DNA of 64,000 bases from Halichoerus grypus (Eukaryota > Chordata > Mammalia > Carnivora > Phocidae), in contig NC_135726.1 of the NCBI RefSeq assembly GCF_964656455.1, positions 18,549,168 through 18,613,167 of the forward strand, given 5' to 3'. The position numbers were made by a program, and so were the translations under genes. Below, piece by piece: positions 12,201 to 33,587 of this stretch; within the stretch, counting starts at the first letter, position 1; each line of letters opens with the position of its first letter. Below the pieces are notes generated by a model. That model made no database searches, had not been told where the DNA came from, and worked only from the letters and a program-made list of their open reading frames with translations.

Positions 12201-13155
12201 CCACCCTCGCAGGTCTGCCACTCTCCTCTAGGCCAAACCAATCCCCTGAGGGTGAACTAGGTTCTCCTGGGACCCACAGACCTGTCGTGGGGCTTTGGGC
12301 CTTGGGCTAGCCATTCACCCTCAGATTTCTCATCTGCTAAATTAAGTGTAATAACCATGTCTTTTCGTTTTCTTTATTTTGACACCTTGCAGACTCTGGA
12401 GGGACTGCGGGTTCCAGGGCTGGCCAGTTCTTAGAGATAGTAACTCACTGAAAGGTGTCTTTCAGATGCGAACCAACCAATCCAGAGCCCGTGCCCCCAG
12501 CCACCTCCTCTGGGCTTCTCAGATTCCCCACCACTAACCACCTGCCCTAATCACCCCAGGGCCAGATACCAGAGAGTGAGGGACCGCCCCATGCCCCAGA
12601 GCCCACTGAGAACATTGGAATTAGCCGATCCAGAACCTGCTTAGCCCCCTGGCCGCTTCTTTCTGCAAACAATAAAGGTTCTTGCCCACGTTTTCCCCTC
12701 CCCTGCTCTGCCTCCTGACTGACCCATGCTTCCCTGCATGCCGCTTGTTTCTAGGACCTGGGAGGAAACCTTTCGTGACCCTCCCTTCTGTGTCTGTGTC
12801 TTGCTGATTAATCAAATCCTGGGTGCCCTTTAAAACATAAGGACAATCATGTCCTCTGGCAGGCCTGCTCTGGAGACCACACACGACCACAGTGGCAGAG
12901 ACCCAGCCCAGAGAGGATGCACACAACCCCTGGCATTTCTTGGAACTGAGGGCTTCTTCCCTGAGCAGGCTGTCCACCCCTCCCCGTCCCTGCCTCCCTC
13001 TTGCCCCTTCCACCCAAGTCCTCCCAGCAACCCTGAAGCTCCCCCCTCTGCAGGCTAAGCTGGCATGTCTTACCAGTGGCTGAAGCAGGGAATGCCAGGA
13101 GCAGACAGGGCACCCACAGCTGGACCCTGGACCCACTTCTTACCACTGTCCCCAT
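9277..13155 (-). pseudogene. CES3: CES3-like carboxylesterase, broken and 3'-incomplete
   Basis: Recognisable carboxylesterase exons run leftward from the ATG at 13155: exon 1 (signal peptide) 13074-13155, exon 2 11792-11996, exon 3 11580-11708, exon 4 11280-11413, exon 5 10620-10773, exon 6 about 10415-10519, exon 7 9780-9874, exon 8 9277-9414. The wording of exons 2, 5 and 8 is closest to mammalian CES3 (for example [14 protein letters not shown] and VPFLVGVNNHEFGWLIPR). The family member is an ER-luminal serine esterase; the nucleophile elbow survives as GASAG. Exon 3 is 129 bp where 139 is expected and runs into TGA at 11630-11632. Exon 6 is followed by GG instead of a GT donor. Exon 7 is 95 bp where 105 is expected, with TGA at 9782-9784. 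The last five or so exons are not seen in the 9.3 kb to the left, which is L1 and SINE. I infer a pseudogene. Assembly error is unlikely because the lesions are independent. Confidence 0.82.
12060..12200. repeat. MIR-type ancient SINE in CES3 intron 1
   Basis: Plus strand shows GAGCACCTACTTTGTGAGCC and GTGACTAACCTTCCCAGCAA, the reverse-oriented MIR pattern. Confidence 0.65.
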
Positions 13156-13654
13156 GCTCCTCACAACTAACTGGGGGCAGAAGTGGTGGAAGGTATAAGA
13201 AGGCCCTGCCCTTTGGCACAACCAATCTCTAAAGGGTTATGTTATAAAAACCTCAGTGGCCCTGCGCATCTGGCTGGTGGCCAGCCCTAAGACCCAGTAC
13301 CCAGGTGGGGGAAGGAGGGCTCAGAGAGTGCACTGCAGGGGCATGGGTGATGCGATATTTCATGAGGGGGGCGGGAAGGGGCGGGCAGGCAGGGGGGAAG
13401 GGTAGGAGTCTGGGCTTTGGAGCTCTGCAGCCCTGGGCTCAAATTCCAGCTCTCCTGGTTCAGTGAGCTCCACCAGACCCTGTGTGCTCATTTCAAGAGA
13501 CACACGCCACTGATCTGAGGGAGTGGTGGCCAGTGACTGGGCTGAAGTTCCGAGGGAGCCCATGGCTCGGGGCAGAGCTGGTGTCCAGTCCTGCTGGCCA
13601 AGGGGGTGCCTGAGCACTGATGTTGGATGGAGGGAACTGAAGGTGATGCTCTTT

Positions 13655-14310
13655 GTTGTTGTTGTTGTTTTTAAATTGAGATTAAATTTATATAACATGC
13701 AATTAACTATTTTAAAGTATATAAATCGGTGGCACTTAAGTGTATTTGCAATTTTGTGCAATTACCACATCTCTCTAGTTATAAAACTTTCATTGCCTCA
13801 GCAAAATATCCCATACCTGTTCAATAATCGCTCCCATTGCTACGCGCCCCCATCCCCTGATGACCTGATAACCATTCGTCTGCTTTCTGCCTCCCCGGAT
13901 TTTACCTACTCAGGATATAGCACATAATAATAACCAGGCAATATGCGACCCTTTGTGGCTGGCTTCCTTCACTTCGCGTAATGTTTCTGAGTTCATTCAA
14001 GTTGTAGCACATATCAGTCCTTTGGTCCCATTTTATGGTCGAATAATAATATTTCACTGTATGGCTATATCACAATTTGTTTTTCCATTCATTCAATGAT
14101 GGGCATTTGGGTGGTTTCTACCTTTTGATTATTCTGAGTAATACTGCTACAGATACCCATGTACAAGTTTCTGTGAGTTCCTATGTTTTCATTTCTCTTG
14201 GCTACATACACTTAGGAATGGCCTTGTGGTCACCTGGTAATTCTGTGTTTAATGTCTTGAAGGACCGGCAAGCTCTTTTCCATTGTGGCTGGCTGATAGC
14301 CTTGTAAAGC
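13655..14310 (-). mobile_element. Old L1 3' end, inverted
   Basis: Plus-strand text is the complement of an L1 3' UTR (TATGGCTATATCACAATTTG, TTCATTTCTCTTGGCTACATA). It lies upstream of the CES3 remnant. Confidence 0.72.
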
Positions 14311-14569
14311 CTCAGGGCCTTGGGCCTAGGCGGCCCTGCCACGGGGCCCCAGGACTGAGGATGCCCAGGGTGTATTTTGGGCGTGATTTTCTCATGTCGG
14401 CCCCCTCTCTTGAGGCTCCTCAAGTGACAGGGCAGAAGCAGGGCAATGCCCTCAAGAGGCCCTCGGGCTCCTGGCGGGAGGATCTGAGGTCTGCAGGTAG
14501 AGAGAGTGGAGGAAGAGGAGCAGGAAGCTTCTTATTCACAACTCAAATCCTACTCCGCATCCCAGAATG

Positions 14570-14720
14570 ACGTGATTTAAGGGCCAGACCTCCTGCGTTC
14601 AAATCCGGGCCCTGCCGAGCACTGGCTGTGTGACTTTGTACCCAGAGCCCTGGGTCTGGTTTTGTCGTCTGGGAAACAGTGATGATTCTAGGAAGCACCC
14701 CACGGGGTCTGAGGTTACAT
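14570..14720. repeat. MIR-type ancient SINE
   Basis: CTGCGTTCAAATCCGGGCCC, a GCTGTGTGACTTTG box and a GGGAAACAGTGATGATTCTA core. Confidence 0.7.
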
Positions 14721-15443
14721 GTGTGAAAACACAAGACACGGAACCAGAGCCACTGGAAGTCTGTTCTTGCCTCAGGCCAGGCGTCTGTCAGGGTGTCTGT
14801 TTCTCTGGGACAGCCTCTACCCCAAATAAAGGCAGGACTCACCTCTGGGCCTTAGTGTCAGGACCACGGCTGGCCAGGAGTTGGGATGGTGGGGGGGATG
14901 TGTGGGGAGTGCAGGGCACTGGCAAATATTTACTGATTCGAACAGAAGTGCTGGCTCAGTGAGGAGCTGGGTGAGGGTCATGCCTAGACAAGATGCCAGA
15001 TTCTCTCCTGGGGTTCCAGCTGGCACTCAGAGCTGGAGGGGCCCAGGATCAAACTTCCCTCCCGGATTGTCTCTGGCAGGCTTCCAGGTGGGGCCCATCT
15101 CTCTCCCTGCAGCTTGATCCATAGGTACATGCAGGAGAGCACGAGCAAGGACGGGAGAGAGACAGAGACAGGGACAGAGAGAAAGACACTGAAACGGGGA
15201 ACCAAGCACAGTAAGATACCACTACACACCCACTACAATTCATCAACGGTAGAAGACTGATAAGACCAAGTGTTGACAAGGCTATGGAGCAATTAGAACC
15301 CTCATAGGTGGCTGGTGGGGGCACAAACATGGTACAGTCACTTTGGAAGACAGGTTGGCATTTTCTTTAAAAGTTAAACATGCACTTGCCATATAACCCA
15401 GCAATTCCACTCTCAGCTATTTTCCCCAAAGAAGTGAAAACAC

Positions 15444-15640
15444 TGGGCGCGTGGGTGGCTCAGTCGCTTAAGCATCTGCCTTCCGCTCAGGTCATGATCC
15501 TGGGGTCCTGGGGTCGAGCCCCCGCATCGCATTGCATCTCGGGCTCCTTGCTCAGTGGGGAGCCTGCTTCTCCGTCTCCCCCTGCCCCTCCCCCCTGCTC
15601 GTGTGCTCTCTCTCTCAAAGAAATAAAATCTTTTTTAAAA
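15444..15640 (+). mobile_element. CAN-SINE inside L1
   Basis: Head GGGCGCGTGGGTGGCTCAGT, CT-rich middle and A-rich tail. The flanks are AAGAAGTGAAAACA and AAGAAATGAAAACA, a one-mismatch target-site duplication. Confidence 0.88.
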
Positions 15641-15972
15641 AAGAAATGAAAACATATGTCCACACAAAGACCTGTCTGAAAATGTTCACAGCAACTTTAA
15701 TAAAGCCAAAAAATAGAAATCACTCAAACGTGCATTAATTGGTGAATGGAAAAAAATGTAGCATACCATATATGACATACTACTTTGCAACAAAAGGAAA
15801 CCACTGGTTGAATCTCAGAAACATTATGTTAAATGACAGAAACCAGTAATAATGATTCCATTTCTATGACATTCTAGAAAAGGCAAACTATAGCAATAGA
15901 AAGCAGTTTGGTGGCTGTGTGGGACCAGGGTCGGGACAAAGGAACTCTTTGGAGTTTAGAAACATTCTAAAA

Positions 15973-16156
15973 CTTGAGGGATGCCTGGATGACTCAGTCA
16001 GTTGAGCGTCTGCCTTCGGCTCAGGTCATGATCCCAGGGTCCTGGGATGGAGTCCTGCATCGGGCTCCTTGTTTGGCGGGAAGCCTGCTTCTCCCTCTGC
16101 CTGACGCTCCCCCTGCTTGTGCTCACTCTGACAAATAAATAAAATCTTAAAAAAAG
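15973..16156 (+). mobile_element. CAN-SINE inside L1
   Basis: Somewhat diverged body flanked by AGAAACATTCTAAAA at 15958-15972 and 16157-16171. Confidence 0.88.
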
Positions 16157-16500
16157 AGAAACATTCTAAAATTTGATGTGATGGTGGTTGTATGTCTCAT
16201 ATATTTAGCCAACTTTGTGAAACTGTACACCTAAAGGAATTTAATTGTATGTAAATTATTCCACAATAAAACTGTTTAAAAAATAAGATGACTAAAAAAC
16301 TAATACTGGGAACCCACTTTTGGAAAGTATATTGTGCATCTGCAGGACTGAAAAACATACAGAGGCATGCATGCAGTGGGTGCTCAATAAATGCTTTCAG
16401 GATGCAGGAGAAGCATTATGCACCAGTCAGTGTCCCCTAAAAGGAAAGCCTCTCCCCTCTCCCTAGTTCAAGACGGCCCAGGCTTAAGGTTACCCTTGTC

Positions 16501-16516
16501 TGCCATCTGGTGGCCA
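16501..16516 (-). promoter_or_regulatory. Strong CTCF-like motif between CES3 and CES2
   Basis: The minus strand reads TGGCCACCAGATGGCA, a close match to the known CTCF core (CCACCAGRKGGC). The motif is seen; occupancy is inferred. Confidence 0.5.
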
Positions 16517-17671
16517 GTCCCCATCCTTCAGACCCCACTTCCGGAGGCTCTGTGGTTAGGCCGTGGAGGGAAGGAAGGGGGCTTTCCTCCTGGAAAATCT
16601 AGTGCCTGGAGAGGGCAAGTTGGTCAGAGGCAGGGGCATAGCAGGACTCCTAGGTCTGTGAGAAGGATACAGCCTCTTAGAGAGAAAGTGCTTTGATAGG
16701 GCAAACAGGCTGTGAACACAGTTTGGTATCTCTGCACGCTGAGATCAAATACGGTGTAAGAGAGGGTTTCCTTTGCGGGGGGGGGGGGTCGGATAAGGTG
16801 AGGGAAGGAAAAGTTTAGGGGAGGCAATGGGGTAAGCAGGAGAACTGATCATGTGGATGCCCACGGTGAGTTGGGGGAAGGTCAGCAGAGGGTGGGGGGA
16901 TGGTTGACAAGGAGAATTCCAAAAGGAAAGAGGAGATCTCCTTGGATGGAGAGACCTTTGGAACCAAGGAGAAAAGAGTCTCTTCTCCTGGACTTTCTGG
17001 TCTCCCAATCCTACTTCCAGGGAACATCTCACAGACAAACATCTGTATTGATGTGCAGCAATTGTGTAAAGTTTGCCCTCCCCCACCCCCAGCCGTGTCA
17101 CAGAACCACTGAAAATAAAGGGAGACTTCAGGGGGTGGGTGGCTGAGGGACCCATCTGGCTCTCCTGGCCACTGAACAGCTCGCCCAGGCTCCAGGGGCC
17201 CATGGACAAGCTCAGTCTTCTTACAAAAAATGGAGTCGGTCACCTTGTGTGATACAGGTAAGTGGGTGGGTGTTTAAATGTCAGTGGTAGATGACATTTT
17301 GTCTAGGGGACAATGGGTGGGGACGGGGACTTCTACATCCTCAGTAGTTGGTGGCCTCGGTGGCCAAGATCTCGGAGCTCCTGGGTTCCTGGCATCCAGA
17401 TTTTCTACTGGCTCTGTACAAATATGGGAGCACGTGGGGCTTGCTGAGAGCCGGGTGTGGGTAAGACTTCCCAAAGCACCCTCCTTCGAAGGGAGAGTAG
17501 AGGGAGGGTGGGGGTGGGGGAGAGGGGAGGAAGAGGGGACGGGGCCTGAGGCTCAGTGCAGTGTGAATTTCCACTGGGGTTTGCCAATGGGGGGATTCAC
17601 TGAGTGCGTCTAACATGAGAGGACCTATGGGGGCTTGGCAACTAACAAGATGCGGTAGGTTCTTAGTAAAT

Positions 17672-17672
<1 letters not shown>

Positions 17673-17701
<29 letters not shown>
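17673..17701. repeat. (CTGG)7 tetranucleotide repeat
   Basis: Seven tandem CTGG units within 165 bp downstream of the CES2 stop, so possibly in its 3' UTR (transcribed as CCAG). Confidence 0.92.
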
Positions 17702-17704
<3 letters not shown>

Positions 17705-17834
17705 ACGAATGAATGGCTAAGGGAAGGAAGGAAAAGCTCCCGGCTCCTCAGTGCATGTGTGTGGGTATACCTGGCAGACCCCCACCTGCACTCGAGCCCC
17801 CCCTCCCCGGCCCTTCAGCCCCAGACACAGGAGG

Positions 17835-27912
<10,078 letters not shown>

Positions 27913-28021
27913 GGTCTATTCGCAGCACACTGCTGTTTTCACCCAAAGACTGCCCTGGTGCCCATCCAGCGGCGCTTCAGAGAGTGTCTCAACCAGGTCT
28001 GGAGTTTGGACTGGTCTAGGA

Positions 28022-28066
28022 GTAGGCGGGGCTAGCTGGGCAGGGAAAGCGCGGGGGCGGGGGGCG
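28022..28066 (-). promoter_or_regulatory. GC boxes upstream of CES2 exon 1
   Basis: Two Sp1-type GC boxes (GGCGGGGC at 28025-28032 and GGGGGCGGGGGG at about 28053-28064) lie 110-155 bp upstream of the CES2 ATG. No TATA box is apparent. They are the likeliest core promoter elements; transcription start not determined. Confidence 0.45.
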
Positions 28067-28499
28067 AACTGAACAGGCAAAAACCAGTGACGGGCGGGCA
28101 CTGCATGGCCACTTCCCCTCTGCCCAGATCCCCTTGGGCTTCCTCAGAAGGGGCGGCGAGGCTTCTGCAGCCCCTCCACAATACCAACAACCCTCTCCTC
28201 AAAACTGGAGTCACTGTGTTCACTGTCCTCATGGTCACAGGCCTGATAAGGGTGTTCGGGGCTGGAGAGCGGGAGCAATAAGCTGTGATTGCGAAACCCG
28301 GGAGAGCTTTCGTGAGGAGGTGCACGATCAGGATTCCCCCAGATGTAGAAATAGGAACGACCTTTGTTCAGGGTGAAGGGAACCGTATGAGCAAGGGCAG
28401 GGAGGTGGGACTGCCCATCCTGAGAGCTCTTCCTTGCTTTCAGGACTCAGTTTCTGGGTCCATCTCAAGGTCCCTCATGCCCTATTTTCCTTAATCTGA
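28066..28499. repeat. Right arm of the inverted repeat, upstream of CES2
   Basis: Inverted copy of the intron 1 arm, beginning about 155 bp upstream of the CES2 ATG and filling much of the CES2-CIAO2B promoter interval. The spacer between the arms is about 1.8 kb and contains CES2 exon 1. Confidence 0.9.
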
Positions 28500-28659
28500 G
28501 GGTCTCCGCGGGCCTCCTCCCTATTCAGCCACAGCCTGCCTTTTGAAATGCACCCATGACTGTGGCATTATCTTAAGGACAACCGCAACCCAATCCTATG
28601 GCTTCCCCTCTCCCCACCTCCCGCAAAGGTCGGTCATTTATCTATTTGACAAACATTTA

Positions 28660-29350
28660 AGGAGCGCTTGCGGGTCCGTGTGCTAGGGACTCGGCAGGTG
28701 CGTCACCGGGTGGCTCCGAAAAGCAGTAAACGGTGCCAGGACAGAGGACGCTTGGTACGCGGGGACCTGCCCAGCCTGAGGGCCGACTTCCTGGAGGAAG
28801 TGGTGCCCGAAGATACGCCTGGCCGGTCTTTAGTGTCCCCGAGAGCCAGCCGTGGCCTCCGCCGTCCAGCACCTAACTTACGGGCTCCAACGGCCCCGTG
28901 CCGCTCGAGTGCCTTCTCTGTGTATTCGCCGGGGTGGTCTGCATTTTTCCGGGTTAACGTACAGACGGCACCGAGGCCACCGCTCCCCCTCAAAACCCAG
29001 GTCGAGTAGGGCGGTGCAGCATGTCCCACAAGCGACCCCGTCGCCACGCCACGCCACGCCCCCTGCCCGTTCCCCGGAAGTGCTCCTGCGGGAGCGGAAG
29101 TGCGCGCCTACAGCGGCCGGCGCGGTTTCGGGATGGTGGGCGGCGGCGGCGGCGGGGTGGGGAGCGGCCTCCTGGAGAACGCTAACCCCCTCATCTACGA
29201 GCGCTCTGGGGAGCGACCGGTGACTGCGGGCGAGGAGGACGAGCAGGTTCCAGACAGCATCGACGCGCGCGAGATCTTCGATATCCACCGCTGCCGCGCG
29301 CGGGCGGGTTCGCGGGGGCCTGGGAGGGGGCTGAAGTGATGATGTCCAGC
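28660..29350 (+). promoter_or_regulatory. CpG-rich promoter of CIAO2B, shared head-to-head with CES2
   Basis: CpG dinucleotides are dense here and fall off sharply on both sides. The block covers the first exon of CIAO2B and has no TATA box, as expected for a housekeeping gene. CES2 starts 1.2 kb away on the other strand, so the interval may work as a bidirectional promoter. Confidence 0.7.
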
Positions 29351-30876
29351 AGTGAGTGGCGCTGTATCAGGGCCGGGCGTTCCCGGCGGAGGGTTCTGAG
29401 TGGGCTAAGGCACAGAGTCCCTTTTCCTTCACTTGCCACATCTGATTCGCTCCATTAATGACCCGGAGCATCCACTGACACTGGAAGAATTGAACGTAGT
29501 AGAGCAAGTCCGGGTTCAGGTGAGTCACTGCCAGCGTCCGTGGGGGGCAGATGGTTCGGAAGAGTCGGAAAAGCTCATCTGCACCAGGAGACTGGCGTTC
29601 TGTCAGCTCACGGACTCGTCAGGGGATCCTCGGAAGGGGGGGGGATTGCTGTGCCCATTTCGTGGATAAGGAAACAGGCCCCTAGAGGTTAGACGATTTG
29701 CCTGAAGCAACATACTAAGAGGAAGGGAGTGCCTTCTTCTGAGATCTCATTCTTCAACCAGGTGAGCGATCCTGAGAGCACGGTGGCCGTGGCCTTCACA
29801 CCCACCATTCCACACTGCAGCATGGCCACCCTTATTGGCCTATCCATCAAAGTCAAGCTTCTTCGATCCCTTCCCCAGCGTTTTAAGGTAAATTGGAACT
29901 GAGCCCCAGGGGTAGGACAGGGGTGAGCTTCTGCTTCTGAGGAAGACATGGAGAGCGTGAATGTGGACATCAGAGTGAGGCCTGCAAGGATCCCACGTAG
30001 TGGTGATGAAACTGGGAGGAGCCTTTCCAATTGAATGGGACAACAAATATAAAGGCCTGCACTGGAAAGTGCAGAAAAGTAGTGAGTGTGGCAGGAAGGG
30101 GAGTAGGAAGCTTTAGATAGATTTGGAGCATGGATGGGGCAGAGGCAGGCCTTTAAGTCAACAGTAGCAGCCAGTTCTTTGGGTAGAGATGGAGTGGCTG
30201 TGGGTGGGTTTGGGGCATAATGGAAGGTCCAGAGTCCACAGTCACGATTAGGAGGATCAGTGGAAGGTGATGAGTGGGGGGAAGGGGACGAGGGGGTAGA
30301 TAGGTGATAAGTCCTCACACCCCACCTATCTCCCTCCCAGATGGATGTGCACATTACACCGGGGACCCATGCCTCGGAGCATGCAGGTAAGTGTGGGCTG
30401 ATGTTGAGGCATTGGCCCTGAGGCTTCCCCCTTGCCATGGTGGTTTGTAGGGCAAGATGGAAGGAGGAGGGCTGGGTGGGTGAGTCCTCAGTGGAGGTGG
30501 CAGCCTAGAGTGAAGCTGGCTTAAGTGTCCTATGCTTACCATGTTCTTCCAATCCTGCCCTCTCCCTCTTAAGTACACAGGACCAGGGTGTGTCAGACTT
30601 AATAGTACAGGGGGCAGCAGGTGGTTTGGGTAGCTTGGTCGAGGCTTGGGGTCCTGGGAAGGAGGTGACAGGAGGTTGGTGCAAGTGTGTATGTATATAT
30701 ACAAGGGTTAGAAGTGGGGCTGGTTGGCAGGCTGGCCAGAGCCTGGCTTTGATCCTTCTCCATTACTTTCCCATCCAGTGAACAAGCAGCTTGCAGATAA
30801 GGAACGGGTAGCAGCCGCCCTAGAGAACACCCACCTGCTGGAGGTTGTGAACCAGTGCCTGTCAGCCCGCTCCTGA
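29133..30876 (+). CDS. CIAO2B: Cytosolic iron-sulfur assembly component 2B (MIP18/FAM96B), 5 coding exons
   Basis: Coding exons are 29133-29280, 29440-29519, 29762-29887, 30341-30386 and 30779-30876, together 498 bp for 165 residues (human has 163; the extra residues lie in the N-terminal glycine run). The protein is the MIP18-family adaptor of the cytosolic iron-sulfur targeting complex with CIAO1 and MMS19, which delivers clusters to DNA polymerases and helicases. The conserved cysteine sits in [13 protein letters not shown] at about residue 95. The start is the ATG of MVGGGG inside a CpG island; an upstream in-frame ATG was not needed. Introns 2-4 are GT-AG, but intron 1 can only join FD-LIRSIND in frame as an AT-AC intron (donor ATATCC at 29281, acceptor ending CAC at 29439). 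A poly(A) signal AATAAA lies at 30967-30972. Confidence 0.96.
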
Positions 30877-30966
30877 GCCTGGCTTCTTGCCCCCAGTCAC
30901 ACGCAGGGCTCATGGCCTTGTTTTCTTGAATCACTGACAATGAGAAACTAACATTTTGCATTTTGT

Positions 30967-30972
30967 AATAAA
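30967..30972 (+). terminator. Poly(A) signal of CIAO2B
   Basis: Canonical AATAAA 91 bp after the CIAO2B stop codon, followed by T-rich sequence. Confidence 0.85.
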
Positions 30973-31459
30973 CCCTTAATTTATATTCATTTCCCAGTGT
31001 GTCTCAGAATCTTTCATCTTGGGTCATCCCGGGTTTGGGAGGAGATGGTAATCGTGAGTGCAAGTTCCTGTACAGGCTGGGATGATGAGATACAGTGCAT
31101 TTTTAAAATTTCTTCCAATGGTTTCATCAGGAAAAGTTGCAAGTATACAAAAAAATTGAGAGTAGTGAACACACTTGTATATCCATCATTTATATTCAAC
31201 AGTTGTTAACATGTTGCAACATTGGCCTGATTTATGTGTGTATGTATAATATAAATGTATTTGAGAGTAAACTGTAGACACATGAGCCTTCACTTCCTAA
31301 GTACTTCATCCTGGTCTCCTAAGAGTAAACCTGTATAACCATAGTACCCTTACCTGGCCAAAAAATGAAAAATTCTCTAACATCATCTAATATCCAATCG
31401 TTTATAAATTTCCCCAAAATATCATTCATAGTTGTTGTTTTTTTTCTTTAAATCAGGCT

Positions 31460-31776
31460 TTGGGGCACCTGGGTGTCTTAGTCAGTTAAGCATTTGACTC
31501 TTGGGGCACCTGGGTGGCTCAGTCGTTAAGCGTCTGCCTTTGGCTCAGGTCATGATCCCAGGGTCCTGGGATCGAGCCCCGCTCCCTGCTCGGCAGGAAG
31601 CCTGCTTCTCCCTCTCCCACTCCCCCTGCTTGGGTTCCCTCTCTCACTGTGTCTCTGTCAAATAAATAAAACCTAAAAAAAAAAAAAAAAGCATTTGACT
31701 CTTGATCTCAGCTCAGGGTCTCAAGCTCGAGCCCTGCATTGGGCTCCATGGCCGGTGTGGAGCCTACTTAAAAAAA
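31460..31776 (+). mobile_element. CAN-SINE split by a second CAN-SINE (outer copy)
   Basis: Outer, older SINE: its head is at 31460-31502 and its body and tail are at 31689-31776. AAATCAGGCT flanks it at 31450-31459 and 31777-31786. It inserted into an inverted L1. Confidence 0.88.
31503..31688 (+). mobile_element. CAN-SINE nested in another SINE (inner copy)
   Basis: Inner SINE flanked by AAGCATTTGACTCTT at 31488-31502 and 31689-31703, which is host-SINE sequence. This gives a clear order of insertion: L1, outer SINE, inner SINE. Confidence 0.9.
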
Positions 31777-32637
31777 AAATCAGGCTCCAGTGATACTTTA
31801 TGTATTGTATTGGTATCTCTCTTTAGCCTCTTCTGGAACTGTCACCCCACTCCTCATCTTTTGATCTTTTTTGACATTGACTTTTTTGAAATTCAACTCA
31901 GATGAGTTGTCCTGAAGTCCTGCAATCCGTGCTTCTTTGTCTGCTACGCTTCTATAAACTAGAAGTTGATTGAGTTCAGGTTTGAGTTTATTAATGAGAA
32001 CCTGGCCCAAGAATTCCGTATGTATCCTTTAGCATCCACCAGTAGCTGTGCGATGCCTGCTTGTCTCACTGTTGGTGATGCCCGGTCTGGTCCCCTGGTC
32101 AGGGCAGTGACAGCCAATTTCTCTGTTCAAAGGACCCTGAAGTGCCCTCTTCACCAGCATCCCCAAAGATGTGTGTCACTTCAGGTGCTGAGGTCTGGGC
32201 CCTCTGCCTCCCCCAACCCTGTGCCCAGAGCACAGTCGGTCACCAGCATGGACCATGGGGTTTGGATCTGGGATCAGCCAGTTAGAAACTATAATGCCAT
32301 GATTCCCGGCCTCAGTTTCTTTCTCTGAGGATAAATAGGAATATTAAGAAGCCTTGCCCTGGCCACTTCTTCCCTGCGAAGGCTCAGGTGTGATTGTGGG
32401 CAGAGACTTCCAGAGGCTCTTTGCAGATCTGTTGAGGGTTGCTGACAACATTGAGCCTGTCCTGAGAGTGGGCACTAGCTGAAGGTCAATCCTCCACCCA
32501 GCCCTGCGTTGCAGTTGCTACCCTTTATTATCCCTATTTCACAGATGAGGAAATGGGCTTCTGAAATAAATAACTCCCTCCCCAAGACCTCCAGCCAGGG
32601 AGTAAAGAGGAACCTGAGCAGTTTGGCACGTACTCCT

Positions 32638-32657
32638 CAGCTGGCAGGGGGCGCTGT
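32638..32657 (+). promoter_or_regulatory. CTCF-like motif between CIAO2B and RRAD
   Basis: The plus strand reads CTGGCAGGGGGCGCTG, which matches the AGGGGGCGCT half of the CTCF core. Confidence 0.4.
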
Positions 32658-33587
32658 TGCCTGGATGGGAGGGCCTACGCCCCCACTGTCCCCCCACAGC
32701 CGCCAGCCTCCAATTCCAGGAAGGAGGGGCTTTGCCACCTAGTGACCAAGATCTGGCTGCCCACGCTTAGAGAGATGAAGTCATCAGCCCACATTCCCCA
32801 GTTTCTTCATGTGTAACGTGGGCATAGCTGTGACGATCACTTGGGACTTCTCTGTGGAGATTTAAAATGGATCTGCACCCATTTCAGGTGATCTTCCAGG
32901 CGCTGTACCCCCTCTCCAACCTTTCCAGAAAGGCAAGGTGACCAACCAGAGCCCCTTGGGCCCAAGGAGCATTCCCAACCACCTGTATCCAGCTGTGGGC
33001 CTCACCATGTGTGTACCTCCGCCCTGCCAACCCCAGTCTGTGTAAGGTGTCTGTGGTGTCTGTGTTCAGCTGGGGGTGGGAGGTCATGGGGGACGTAGGT
33101 GTCACTGAGTCATTCAGCTAGCCCTCCCGGCAGCCAGGCCATGGTGGGCAAGGGACATCAAGCTGCTCCTGTCACAGCTGGCATATCAGATAGTCCCCTT
33201 GTCAGTCTTGACTCATCTGTGCGTGGCCTCTGGCTGCCTGCAGGGACACCATCTGTGAATCCTGGGCTAGTGCCCAGGGAACTTTCTGGAACTCCAGCTG
33301 TTTGTACATGGGTATGAGATCGGGGTGAGGTTTGAGGTCTCTGAAGCCCTCTGTCAGGTGTGTCTGGCTCTGCTATTTCTGGCCTGTGACTTCTCAGGCT
33401 TTGGTTACCATGTCTACAAAACTGGAACAACAAATCATAGCTGGAGAGATTGGCCCAGGGATTAGATTACATGTATGAACATGCCCAGCTATGTCAGTTT
33501 GTGCTTATTATCATGCCCACAGCACAAGGGCCTGACACACAGTAGGTACTAAGTACAGGTCAGTGAGATGAATGAATGAATTGAGCC

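Larger units (their letters stand above)
15195..16290 (+). mobile_element. Old L1 3' end carrying two SINEs
   Basis: L1 3' landmarks (CCAGCAATTCCACTCTCAG, GTGGCTGTGTGGGACCAGG) run on either side of the SINEs at 15444 and 15973. Confidence 0.75.
13156..17834. other. Intergenic, CES3 remnant to CES2
   Basis: Holds an inverted L1, a MIR, an L1 with two SINEs, the CTCF-like motif and the probable CES2 3' UTR. No AATAAA or ATTAAA was found on the minus strand in the first kilobase after the CES2 stop, so its cleavage site is not assigned. No further coding exon was recognised. Confidence 0.6.
31100..32110 (-). mobile_element. Old L1 fragment, inverted, split by the nested SINE pair
   Basis: AT-rich sequence with L1-like wording (CACTTGTATATCCATCATTT, CAACAGTTGTTAACATGTTG) runs to about 31449 and resumes at about 31787. 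The subfamily is not determined. Confidence 0.55.

Noticed and set aside
17278..17613. Frames downstream of CES2 as an extra gene
   Set aside because: Low-complexity Gly/Trp-rich translation with no splice signals or recognisable domain.
29689..30438. Long minus-strand open frame of 249 codons
   Set aside because: It runs antisense across CIAO2B exons 3-4 and introns, shows no protein-like motif, and is explained by base composition.
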